DNA of 11,191 bases from Nitrospirota bacterium. GTDB lineage: Bacteria > Nitrospirota > Nitrospiria > Nitrospirales > UBA8639. The translations under genes and the position numbers were made by a program. Shown in pieces: positions 1-6,805 of the stretch. Location of the stretch: assembly GCA_003233615.1 (NCBI GenBank), contig QIMB01000134.1, forward strand, positions 1 to 11,191, given 5' to 3'. The notes beneath the pieces are model-generated. The model was not told the origin of the DNA and ran no database searches. It was given only the letters and a program-made list of their open reading frames with translations. How positions within the stretch are numbered: the first letter of the stretch is position 1; every line of letters starts with the position of its first letter.

Positions 1-666
1 ATCTCGTACACGGAGATGATGCGGGGCTTCAATAAAAATATCGACCACCGCACCCATGCCATCTTCTTGCAATCTTGTGTCTAAGATTCGTCCGACCTGG
101 AAGTCATGATAGAAGATTGGGGCACCGGGACTACTCGATCCCAGATTCTCTGCACGCAATTGGAATTTCGCTCCCTCGTCGTCCCTAGTCACGCCCGGTG
201 GTTTCTCAAGCCCGGTAAATGTTTGAGTCGGAGGTCCGGGTCTGGGGTCTATCCCAATATAAGCACCGGAGACTAAGGTCTCGAGTCCGGAAACACCACC
301 TAACCCGATTCGTGGCCGAACGATCCAAAACGTGGTATTTTCCGTGAGGTGGGCTTCAGCAGATTTCTTTAATTCTGCGGTAACGATCACGCCAGAGAGG
401 TCAGGGATGATATCCACGCTTTGGACTGTTCCCGTCTCAATCGATTTATATTTAATCTTTGTCTTACCGGCCTCGAGCCCTTCCCCATCTTCGAATGTAA
501 TGGTAATCGTGGGGCCTTTTTCGGAAATGGTTTTATAGGCTAACCATCCTCCAACGAGGGCGGCCACGATGGGGATAATCCATACCATTGAGAACCCACC
601 CTTTTTCTGCACCGCGATTTCTGGCAACTCATCTATGCCGATATTCTGAAGGTCCTCTTCTTTCAT
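1..666 (-). CDS. pqiB: PqiB-like MCE-domain protein, N-terminal 222 residues (runs off window)
   Basis: Partial: the frame opens at 666 and is still open at base 1; E. coli PqiB is about 546 residues, so well over half is outside the window. The protein has a short cytosolic N-terminus (MKEEDLQNIG), one membrane segment at about residues 25-45 (MVWIIPIVAALVGGWLAY), then an MCE domain at about 51-140 and the start of a second MCE repeat from about 163. Known PqiB proteins are anchored in the inner membrane and stack several MCE rings into a hollow tube across the periplasm that is thought to carry lipids between membranes with PqiA and PqiC. A strong ribosome site (AAGGAG, five bases before the ATG) and a 4-base ATGA overlap with the preceding PqiA gene show co-translation. 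The family call is confident; whether it is orthologous to PqiB or to the related LetB/YebT cannot be settled from the visible half. Confidence 0.9.
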   Translation of the reverse strand, partial: MKEEDLQNIGIDELPEIAVQKKGGFSMVWIIPIVAALVGGWLAYKTISEKGPTITITFEDGEGLEAGKTKIKYKSIETGTVQSVDIIPDLSGVIVTAELKKSAEAHLTENTTFWIVRPRIGLGGVSGLETLVSGAYIGIDPRPGPPTQTFTGLEKPPGVTRDDEGAKFQLRAENLGSSSPGAPIFYHDFQVGRILDTRLQEDGMGAVVDIFIEAPHHLRVRD

Positions 667-1298
667 CGTTTCTCCTTCATGTTATCCCAGATAAGGCGCG
701 GATCGAATCCCATGGCCGCAAACATGGTAATAATAACGACGGCAGCAAACGAGATGGCTCCCATGCCTGGTTCGATTGTAGCCACAGCTTCAAGTTTCAC
801 CAAGGCAATTAAAATGGAAATCATAAAAATGTCAATCATCGACCACCGACCAACCACTTCGGTGATTCGATATAACACCGTTCGCTCCCGTGGTCGCCAT
901 TGGGATCGATATTGTACAGAAAGTAAAAGGTAGGTCAGCACCACAAGCTTTGTCACAGGAACCACGATACTCGCGAAGAACACAACCAAAGCAATAGGCA
1001 ACATTCCTGCATGAATCAATTCCTTTACCCCACTCAAGATCGTATCGGCCTCGCCTTGCCCGAACGAAATCACCGTCATGACTGGAAGGAGGTTGGCGGG
1101 AATATACAGAATATAGGCAGCAATCAAAAGCGCCCACGTGCGCGAAAGACTATTGGGTTTTCTCAAATGGATATGAGCCTCACAACGAGGGCAGATAGCC
1201 TCACCGTGAGTACGCTTAGCTGGTATTCGACTGAGTTGATGGCAGGCATGACAACTGATGAGCGACGCCTGGGCTGCGGTGACGTATGAACTCCTCAT
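663..1298 (-). CDS. pqiA: PqiA-domain membrane protein, second copy
   Basis: This 211-residue protein is one PqiA domain. The N-terminus carries a zinc-ribbon-like pair of CxxC motifs (C16/C19 and C36/C39; CHAC and CPRC), followed by about four membrane segments starting near residues 52, 95, 148 and 178, with the family's NLLPVM signature after the first. E. coli PqiA is about 417 residues and holds two such domains in one chain; here each domain is a separate gene and this one corresponds to the C-terminal half. PqiA is an inner-membrane partner of the MCE protein PqiB, presumably loading or receiving lipid. The start is supported by a GGAGG ribosome site seven bases upstream, inside the end of the preceding gene, and by a 4-base ATGA overlap; the stop overlaps pqiB in the same way. 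The call is firm; the exact transported lipid is unknown. Confidence 0.9.
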   Translation of the reverse strand: MRSSYVTAAQASLISCHACHQLSRIPAKRTHGEAICPRCEAHIHLRKPNSLSRTWALLIAAYILYIPANLLPVMTVISFGQGEADTILSGVKELIHAGMLPIALVVFFASIVVPVTKLVVLTYLLLSVQYRSQWRPRERTVLYRITEVVGRWSMIDIFMISILIALVKLEAVATIEPGMGAISFAAVVIITMFAAMGFDPRLIWDNMKEKR

Positions 1299-1918
1299 GG
1301 GAGATCCTCCATTTTTTCCCAGACTGCATGCGGGTCGAGAGTAGAGTCAGCCGCAGCCAAGGTCAGGATCAAGGCTCCAAAAGAATAGATAGCCACACCG
1401 GGGACCAGAGTTGCCAAATCAGCCAACTTAATGACCGCAACAATCACCCCCAGCAAATACACATCCATCATGGCCCAGGTTTGACATTGCGCAACCATTC
1501 TAAAAACCGGCGCGGCTTTCCATGGTCGTCTGTTCATTTCCAACGGCACGAGGACATACAGCATCCCGAGAATCTTGAGGGCCGGGAACAGAATGCTGGC
1601 CGCCAGGACCAGGAGTCCTAACTCCCACATGCCCCGATCAAAAAATTCCACCACTCCGGTAGACAAATGACTGGTTTGAACACGTCCATGCAGTTCAAAC
1701 GTCATAAACGGAAAAACATTGGCCAGGACAAACAGAATGAGGCTCGTCACGGTAAGGAGAATGGTATGTTCAAAACTGTCCCGTTTTTTGGCCCACAACC
1801 CCGCACCGCATCTCGAACACGTGGCCCGCTCGCCATCGCGTAGCGGGTGAATCCGATGAAGGAGATCGCATTCATGACAGGCAATAACCAAACGTCCAGC
1901 AGCAATGCTCATTTCCAT
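1295..1918 (-). CDS. pqiA: PqiA-domain membrane protein, first copy
   Basis: This is a 207-residue single PqiA domain and the first gene of the pqi operon. Two CxxC motifs at C14/C17 (CHEC) and C34/C37 (CSRC) form a predicted metal-binding ribbon, followed by about four membrane segments (about 53-75, 98-122, 148-166, 172-192) with a NVFPFM motif matching the NLLPVM of its partner. It corresponds to the N-terminal half of a two-domain PqiA and probably works with the next gene as a heteromeric inner-membrane unit feeding PqiB. The start used (MEMSIAAG) has only a weak ribosome site (AGGGA close to the ATG); the second methionine, two codons later, is an equally possible start. The upstream region is shared with the divergent gene at 2228. 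Family call sure, start less so. Confidence 0.88.
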   Translation of the reverse strand: MEMSIAAGRLVIACHECDLLHRIHPLRDGERATCSRCGAGLWAKKRDSFEHTILLTVTSLILFVLANVFPFMTFELHGRVQTSHLSTGVVEFFDRGMWELGLLVLAASILFPALKILGMLYVLVPLEMNRRPWKAAPVFRMVAQCQTWAMMDVYLLGVIVAVIKLADLATLVPGVAIYSFGALILTLAAADSTLDPHAVWEKMEDLP

Positions 1919-2227
1919 AACATCCCTATAATACCTTTGCTTGATCCAGGCAACACATATCCTGATTCAAGGTGTCTTGTAACTTCATACAGATATTGAA
2001 AAGAACAATCCGCTTCACGGGAATGAGCAGAAGGATGAACTTCCTTTCTCTATTCTAAGAGTGCTACCATTTTCCCTCGGCAACAGGCCAGCGACATGAA
2101 GATAATGAGTACTAGATTACCCTAAACAACACGATAAAGAAATTCCCTGACACATTCCTTTTACTTTCTCCATCGTCAACAACCTCCTGACGGACTCAGA
2201 GAGCGTACACGCTAGGAAAAAACTCTC
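1919..2227. promoter_or_regulatory. Divergent intergenic region between pqi operon and substrate-binding/TolC gene
   Basis: This 309-base gene-free region must hold promoters for both directions. On the minus strand, GTGTTG and TATTAT with a 17-base spacer lie just upstream of the first pqiA gene, but the -35 is poor. I saw no convincing plus-strand promoter and no strong hairpin. The plus-strand gene is preceded by an AGGA ribosome site about ten bases before its ATG. Treat the region as presumed regulatory, with no identified operator. Confidence 0.4.
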
Positions 2228-3430
2228 ATGGTCCACTATCATTACATGAGTAAACGACGGCTCATCGTTTGGATCCTCTTCGCGCTCTTGGCCTTGTTTA
2301 TGCCCCTCCCGTCAATGGCCAATTCACTCCCAACAGTGAAAATTGCTGTGTTGTATGATGGGCCTCACTCTGATCTAGGCTTGGGGACATTTATTCGACA
2401 AGGCCTCATACAGAAGGAAATTCTTGCGCTGACTCGAGGGGAATTTGATGTCCAATTTCCCAAGGTGTATCAGATCCATGGTGGATGGTCAGCCAAAAAA
2501 ATCGATCGTGCCCTTACAGCCTTATTGCACCGACCAGAAGTGGACATGATTCTGACCTTAGGCATTCTCAGTACAAATGCGGCACTTCAACGAAAAAAAT
2601 TTCCTAAGCCGGTCATCGCCCCCTTTGTCATCGATGCCGAACTCCAAGGAGTGCCTCTCACCACAAGTCAACGCCGCATTCCTAACTTAACCTATTTGAC
2701 CTCGTTTAAAAGTTTTGAGCGCGATTTACGGGCATTTTTAGAAATCGTGCCCTTCAAACATCTCGTGCTCGTTGAAGATGCGGCGATCCCGAATGCCATT
2801 CCGCAAATAGTAGAAAAAATCGATCGTGCGGCTCGAGCCAATCACATCGTGATCCATCCCATTCGAGTGACTAATTCCATTGAGCCGCTATGGAAACAAT
2901 TGCCACCGGAAACGGATGCCGTTTTAGTCGTGCCGCTCTTTCGGCTACCAGGAAAAGAATTTGATCGCATGATCCAAGGCTTCATTGACCGGGGCCTGCC
3001 CAGTTTCTCTCTGACAGGACGAAGTGAGGTGGAACGCGGAATATTCGCAAGTCTTTCACCAGAAACGGATTCTATTCGTTTCGCACGTCGCATCGCACTC
3101 AACGTTCACCGAATATTATTGGGGGAACCGGCTGAGGACCTTCCTGTCACCTTCTCGGAAGGCGAACAATTAACCATCAACATGGCCACCGCCCGCGCCA
3201 TCAATATTTGGCCCAGCTTCCGCATACTCACCGAAGCCACCCTGTTGAACGAGAAGTCAAAAGGAATAACAAGGAAACTCTCTCTCTATAGCGTCGTACG
3301 GGAAGCCGCACATGTGAATTTGGATTTAGCCGCAGCCGATCGTGAAGTGGCCGCAGGTATAGGAGCGGTTCAGATCCAAGATCCGCGATGGATTGATTTC
3401 GAGCATCAAAAAGCCCTGTTGATTTGCTAA
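2228..3430 (+). pseudogene. ABC substrate-binding domain fused to TolC-type domain, truncated by the IS element
   Basis: The reading frame gives 400 residues, but only the first 382 (to base 3373) are host-encoded; the last 18 are read from the left end of the IS element that begins at 3376. A signal peptide (RRLIVWILFALLALF, predicted cut after PSMA, about residue 31) is followed by a TrpX/ABC_sub_bind-type periplasmic domain (about 35-325: KIAVLYDGP, DMILTLGILSTNAAL, DAVLVVPLFRLPG). Then comes LSLYSVVREAAHVNLDLAAA, which looks like the first helix of an outer-membrane TolC family domain (L..V..A...N.DL..A.R.V). The intact gene was therefore probably about twice as long. The first ATG has an AGGA ribosome site ten bases upstream; the Met at residue 7 has none. 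The truncated product could still be exported as a binding domain with a stub, but the outer-membrane barrel is gone. The substrate is unknown. The TolC assignment rests on about 40 residues. Confidence 0.75.
3376..3391 (+). repeat. Left terminal inverted repeat of the IS1380-family element
   Basis: CCAAGATCCGCGATGG, identical over 16 bases to the reverse complement of 4956-4971. It lies inside the reading frame of the disrupted substrate-binding/TolC gene and marks where host sequence ends. Confidence 0.88.
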
Positions 3431-3483
3431 GATACGGGTGCCCACCCATTGACCCACTTCTCACCAACGAGGTGAACCCCCTG

Positions 3484-4764
3484 ATGCCACAGACCGTTCT
3501 TCCGTTCAAACTTGAAGCCACCGACGAGCAACTCACCGCCCATGGAGGCCTGGCACTCTTCGGGGAGTTTCTCCATGCGATGCATGTGCCTCAGCAACTC
3601 AATGCGGCCTTGCCTGCCCCAGGGAGTCGCATTGGCTATCACCCTTCCCAATTTGTGGAGCCTCTGCTGCTGCTGCTGTTGCACGGCGGAGGCCGGACTC
3701 TAGAGGATCTGCGCCAAATTCGTGAGGACGTGGGCTTGCGGACTCTGTTGCGCTTTCCCGTGCTCCCCAGTGCCGATGCCACGGGCGATTGGCTGCGGCG
3801 CATGGGGGAGAAAACAGGGTTGGCCGGCTTAGCCGTCGTCAATCAGCAGCAGATCCGGCGGGCCTTGAAGCGGGATTTGATCACGGACTACACCCTTGAT
3901 CTTGATGCCACGCAGATTGTCGCGGAGAAGCAGGACGCTCACTGGACGTACAAGGGGGAGCGGGGCTACATGCCGATGCTGGGGCATTTGGCGGAAAATG
4001 GGCTGGTCATTGGGGAGGAGTTTCGTGAAGGCAATGAGGCCCTGGCCTCCCGCAATTTCGAATTCACCCAGGCCTGTGCGGCGCAGATGCCGAAGGGCAA
4101 GCGGATTGCTCCTGTGCGGGCGGATAGTGCGGCCTACCAAGCGGCGGTGTTCAACTGGTGTGAGGCCCAGAAGGTGGCCTTTGCCATTGGGGGCGTACAA
4201 GATACCGCCGTGCAAGCCGTCATTGCCGCGATCCCTGACACGCAGTGGCAGCCCTATCGGGACGGGCACCTTGCCGACACCGTGCATTGTATGGCGAAGA
4301 CCACACACGCTTTTCGGCTCATCGTCCTACGCCGCCCCGTGCAACAGGACCTGTTTGCCACCGAAGCTCCCAGCCTACGCTACACGCTGATTGCGACGAA
4401 TCGCGCAGGTACCCCCGAGGAGATTGTGCGGTGGTATACCCAGCGTGGCGAGACCAGCGAGAATCGCATCAAAGAACTCACGCTGGGCTTTGGGATGGAA
4501 CGGCTCCCGTGTGGCACCTTCGCGGCCAATGCCGTCTTCTTTCGCATTGGCGTGTTGGCCGACAACCTGTTTGTGTTGTTTAAGCTCTTGGCCTTACCCA
4601 AAGCCTGGCGTCAGTGCCAGGTGCGCACGATACGCTGGCGCCTGTATCAGATGGCAGGCAACGTGGTCCGGCATGCCGGCGCGGTGATGCTCAAAGTGCA
4701 GCAATGGTTGTGGGGCGTGTGTGAGGAGATTCGGACACGCTGTGCGGAAGTCGCTCAGACGTAA
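3484..4764 (+). CDS. IS1380-family DDE transposase
   Basis: This 426-residue protein catalyses cut-and-paste movement of the surrounding element. It is a DDE transposase of the IS1380 type (transposase DDE group 1). The likely catalytic residues are D141 in LDLDATQ, D214 in VRADSAAY and E326 in RGETSENRIKEL, each in the family context; KGERGYMPMLGHLAENGLV after the first Asp is also typical. The start at 3484 is chosen because of a GAGGTG ribosome site nine bases upstream and because MPQTVLPFKL...GGLALF matches the usual N-terminus. An upstream in-frame ATG at 3424 overlaps the end of the interrupted gene and has no ribosome site. The frame is intact with all three catalytic residues, so the enzyme may be active. 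It is slightly shorter than common relatives (about 450). Confidence 0.93.
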   Translation: MPQTVLPFKLEATDEQLTAHGGLALFGEFLHAMHVPQQLNAALPAPGSRIGYHPSQFVEPLLLLLLHGGGRTLEDLRQIREDVGLRTLLRFPVLPSADATGDWLRRMGEKTGLAGLAVVNQQQIRRALKRDLITDYTLDLDATQIVAEKQDAHWTYKGERGYMPMLGHLAENGLVIGEEFREGNEALASRNFEFTQACAAQMPKGKRIAPVRADSAAYQAAVFNWCEAQKVAFAIGGVQDTAVQAVIAAIPDTQWQPYRDGHLADTVHCMAKTTHAFRLIVLRRPVQQDLFATEAPSLRYTLIATNRAGTPEEIVRWYTQRGETSENRIKELTLGFGMERLPCGTFAANAVFFRIGVLADNLFVLFKLLALPKAWRQCQVRTIRWRLYQMAGNVVRHAGAVMLKVQQWLWGVCEEIRTRCAEVAQT

Positions 4765-4955
4765 GCTGAGGCAGGAGTGAACACAGCGGAGAAGGAGGCA
4801 TGAAGGGAGCGGTTTGCCCACATCAGGCCGGTCGAGCCCATGATGGGCAAGAAAACCCCAGGAGGTGGCCTCGAATCCAGCCAGACGATTGCCGAAGCAA
4901 CGGCGCGAGGGTGTGAAACACGTGGATGACGCCACAAGGCCTCTGTTGTCCAAAC

Positions 4956-4971
4956 CCATCGCGGATCTTGG
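4956..4971 (-). repeat. Right terminal inverted repeat of the IS1380-family element
   Basis: The perfect 16-base reverse complement of 3376-3391. Host DNA resumes at 4972, in the frame of the hydrolase fragment. Confidence 0.88.
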
Positions 4972-4972
4972 G

Positions 4973-5221
4973 TTACCGGATAATATTGACTATTACTTAT
5001 TCTTTAGCTTTAAAGGGGGGCGAAACCCTTTCACCAATGGCAACGACGACGGAACGGTTTCCCTGGTGAGCCAATTACAATCCAAAGCTCAGGAAGCGGC
5101 CATCAAGACGTTCGGGTTTAATGAAGATCATATGAGTATCCTGCTCTCACAAGATGTGAACAGTGAGGAGGTCTCAAGAAATCGAAATGCCACGCGGGGA
5201 ACTAAATTGTCGTTAGCCTGA
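4973..5221 (+). pseudogene. 3' remnant of an alpha/beta hydrolase (lipase/esterase-like) gene
   Basis: Only the last ~82 residues remain, beginning LPDNIDYYLFFSFKGG at the IS right end. NGNDDGTVSLVSQL matches the region of the catalytic acid (Asp in NDDGTV) in lipase-like alpha/beta hydrolases, and FGFNEDHMSILL matches the catalytic histidine near the C-terminus. The serine nucleophile elbow and the rest of the fold are missing, so it cannot be an active enzyme. A longer frame opens at 4865, but its first 36 residues lie in the non-coding right end of the IS. The remnant is not the continuation of the gene cut on the left side of the IS, so DNA between the two has been lost or moved. The exact hydrolase subfamily cannot be given from this piece. 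Confidence 0.7.
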
Positions 5222-5287
5222 ATTCTCAACTTCGGTATGATCGTGTGTTATATTGGACTCAAGAAAACAACATTTCTGTCGGTCATT

Positions 5288-5818
5288 ATGCCTAAACATC
5301 TGTCCATTTTATACGTCATTCTTCTGTTAATTCTTTATATAGTGCTTCCCAGTTGCGTGGGGACTAGTAACTGGCTATCGTCACCAGCGTCCTCACAGAA
5401 TGATCCATTGGATATGTACGACCACTTCGTTCCTCTACAGATTGGGATTTCTACGAAACAAGAGATTATAGCGAGATTTGGACATCCTACTGATCGGCAG
5501 ACGCATGCAATCGATGGGATGCATGTTGAGTCTCTGGGCTATGCTACCGCTGAAACGACAATCACGCCCTACCAGTATATTCCTCTTTTGGGATCTGTCG
5601 CATTTTGGAGCCCGCTCACACACCAAGCCCCTTCAGCCGCTATGAGTTTTTCTTCTGAGGACGTGTTTTCTGGATTGACCGTATCCACGATCAATGCCTA
5701 TGGAGACATCCCTTCATCAGAATTTTTTCCTATTGCACACTCCAACACCTCTTTTTATGGAATGAGCAACCCGGATGTTTCTCATACTCCAGCTGCTTCA
5801 AATCCTCAAAGCCCCTAG
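5288..5818 (+). CDS. Small lipoprotein with BamE/SmpA-like motif
   Basis: This is a predicted 176-residue envelope protein. A lysine-bearing start (MPKHLS) and a hydrophobic stretch are followed by LPSC with the cysteine at residue 23, an imperfect lipobox (Pro at -2 is unusual). Residues 50-75 (PLQIGISTKQEIIARFGHP) match the pattern of BamE/SmpA-OmlA-type small lipoproteins, where a conserved 'G.T..E....FG.P' helix precedes a beta sheet; the C-terminal third is rich in Ser and Pro and looks disordered. I chose the ATG at 5288 because it places the signal peptide at the N-terminus; the frame is open from 5237 (17 more residues). Neither start has a clear ribosome site. It lies about 66 bases after the hydrolase remnant and may once have been co-transcribed with it. 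I do not recognise a specific function. Confidence 0.65.
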   Translation: MPKHLSILYVILLLILYIVLPSCVGTSNWLSSPASSQNDPLDMYDHFVPLQIGISTKQEIIARFGHPTDRQTHAIDGMHVESLGYATAETTITPYQYIPLLGSVAFWSPLTHQAPSAAMSFSSEDVFSGLTVSTINAYGDIPSSEFFPIAHSNTSFYGMSNPDVSHTPAASNPQSP

Positions 5819-5970
5819 CACCTTTCGAGCTTTCCTTCATCCGAATCATTCTCCTAGATTGTTTCGTTCCATTGGCTGAGTCGAGTTTTCTGAGAGTCCT
5901 GGCCCGAAAAAGTCCGTTCAAGCTCTTTGAGCCCTCAAGTGGTCTACCACCCTATCCGATGAATGTCTGT

Positions 5971-6435
5971 ATGCGACCAAAAGGAAGTGCTGAAAAATTA
6001 GAAGCAAGACGCCGGCTGGCTGCGAGCATGTTGGCCAAAGGCCAAGGGATTCGAGAGGTTGCCCGAACGATTGGGGCGGCTCCATCTTCTGTCAAACGCT
6101 GGAAGGATGCCCTTGAAGAAGGCGGGAAAAACGCACTGAAGTCGAAACCCCATACCGGACGTCCATCACGTCTCTCGGCCAAGCAACGTCAAGATCTTCT
6201 CCGCATTCTCCAGCAAGGCCCCAGAGCTGCAAACGTACGAGCCGATCAATGGACATGTCGTCGGGTTGGCACAGTGATTCGTCGGTCCTTCGGAGTGAAA
6301 TACCACCCAGATCATGTGAGTCGGATCTTGCGCGCTTTAGGTTGGAAGTATAAGGGGAAAAGCAGCGTGTCCTCTACAAAAAAGACAGAACAGCGCCATT
6401 CCCAATGGTCCGGTCTTGCTCGACGCCACCGCTAG
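5971..6435 (+). pseudogene. IS630-type transposase, N-terminal DNA-binding part only
   Basis: This 154-residue frame starts MRPKGSAEKLEARRRLA, as many IS630-family transposases do. Residues about 18-60 form the first helix-turn-helix (GIREVARTIGAAPSSVKRW), GRPSRLSAKQRQDLL follows, and residues about 92-130 form the second, winged-helix part (RVGTVIRRSFGVKYHPDHVS and RILRALGW). Full IS630 enzymes are roughly 340 residues and carry a DDE nuclease domain after this point; I find none in any frame of the next 200 bases, and the last ~25 residues are not family-like. The gene therefore looks truncated or decayed, and catalytically dead. An in-frame ATG at 5959 and an open frame from 5872 exist, but their extra residues do not look like the family. 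It might persist as a DNA-binding protein, but there is no evidence for that. Confidence 0.72.
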
Positions 6436-6637
6436 CGTTTTCCCCTAAATATTGTCTTTGATGCCTCTCCGGGCGAGAACCCTATGTTCTGGTGTTGAGG
6501 CAGCACTGTCCCCACCTCCGGCTTCTCCAGGATTTTGCACCCATCAGGAGCGTCCCATCGTTTCTTTGCATCCAGAGCTGCGCCTGACCAGGAGTTACCT
6601 CTCATCCTACAAACAGCAGTTGGATCACCCTTTTAAT
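6436..6637. other. Unassigned stretch between transposase remnant and palindromic element
   Basis: No gene is recognised on either strand. Short frames exist but have no family features, ribosome sites or consistent composition. It may be decayed sequence of the IS630-type element or an old junction. The last five bases (TTAAT) are one copy of the duplication that flanks the palindromic element. Confidence 0.4.
6633..6637. repeat. Left copy of 5-base target duplication (TTAAT)
   Basis: TTAAT lies immediately before the CCTAAAA end of the palindromic element and is repeated at 6801-6805 immediately after its TTTTAGG end. This is the expected footprint of transposition, although five A/T bases can match by chance. 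Confidence 0.6.
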
Positions 6638-6800
6638 CCTAAAAGCGGCAGTTGAGCGCGGAAAAGCTGTGCAAGCAATTGATGTGCATAGGGAATTGAA
6701 AAATTGCATGGTCACCTTGTGGGTGATGAGTCAATTTTTGAATTTCCTAGTGTGCGTCAAGGGATTGTGCAGACTTTCGTGATCCAACGCTGTTTTTAGG
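6638..6800. mobile_element. MITE-like palindromic element, 163 bases, no coding capacity
   Basis: The whole stretch folds back on itself about position 6719. The outer ends are CCTAAAA and TTTTAGG. The outer arms pair with a few mismatches and gaps: bases 6645-6680 resemble the reverse complement of 6760-6793, sharing GTTG, GAAA and CACAA/GCAA blocks. The middle arms 6689-6706 and 6732-6749 match at 16 of 18 positions, and an inner stem TCACC/GGTGA (6712-6716, 6722-6726) closes a five-base loop. TTAAT duplications flank the element exactly. It has no open frame, so it would need a transposase supplied elsewhere. It lies next to the stop codon of the response regulator gene, whose TAA falls within the right duplication copy, so it probably also ends that transcript as a hairpin. 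A partial second copy is at 11167. Alternatives are a REP-type palindrome or a structured RNA. Confidence 0.75.
6689..6749. repeat. Internal inverted repeat (18-base arms) of the palindromic element
   Basis: Arms TAGGGAATTGAAAAATTG (6689-6706) and CAATTTTTGAATTTCCTA (6732-6749) are complementary at 16 positions plus one G-T pair, leaving one true mismatch. In RNA from either strand this would form a long stable stem capped by the inner TCACC/GGTGA hairpin. There is no run of T directly after it, so it is not a textbook intrinsic terminator. Confidence 0.85.
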
Positions 6801-6805
6801 TTAAT
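6801..6805. repeat. Right copy of 5-base target duplication (TTAAT)
   Basis: Matches 6633-6637. Read on the minus strand, it supplies the TAA stop and part of the last codon of the response regulator gene, so the reading frame end was kept when the element inserted. Confidence 0.6.

Larger units (their letters stand above)
3376..4971 (+). mobile_element. IS1380-family insertion sequence, complete (1596 bases)
   Basis: The ends are defined by a perfect 16-base inverted repeat, CCAAGATCCGCGATGG at 3376-3391 and its reverse complement at 4956-4971, which starts with CC as is usual for this family. One transposase gene fills most of it, with about 108 bases before and 207 bases after. The length is close to the usual 1.6-1.7 kb. 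The flanks do not match: AGAT on the left against GTTA on the right, so the usual 4-base target duplication is missing. The element is visibly richer in G+C than the host genes on both sides, which suggests arrival from elsewhere. It separates the 5' part of one gene from the 3' part of a different gene, pointing to an IS-linked deletion or recombination between two copies. Confidence 0.9.

Noticed and set aside
3896..4390. Long plus-strand frame of 164 residues inside the transposase gene
   Set aside because: It is an arginine- and proline-rich out-of-frame translation of the G+C-rich transposase; the transposase frame carries the family motifs.
4837..4850. GCCCA/TGGGC hairpin in the right end of the IS as a possible transcription terminator
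   Set aside because: The stem is only five pairs with a three-base loop and no T run follows.
4865..4972. N-terminal 36 residues of the open frame that runs into the hydrolase remnant
   Set aside because: This part lies within the right end of the IS element, ahead of and across its terminal repeat, so it is not part of the original hydrolase.
5872..5970. N-terminal extension of the IS630-type transposase frame
   Set aside because: The 33 extra residues do not look like the family, whose members commonly start at the MRPKG motif found at 5971.
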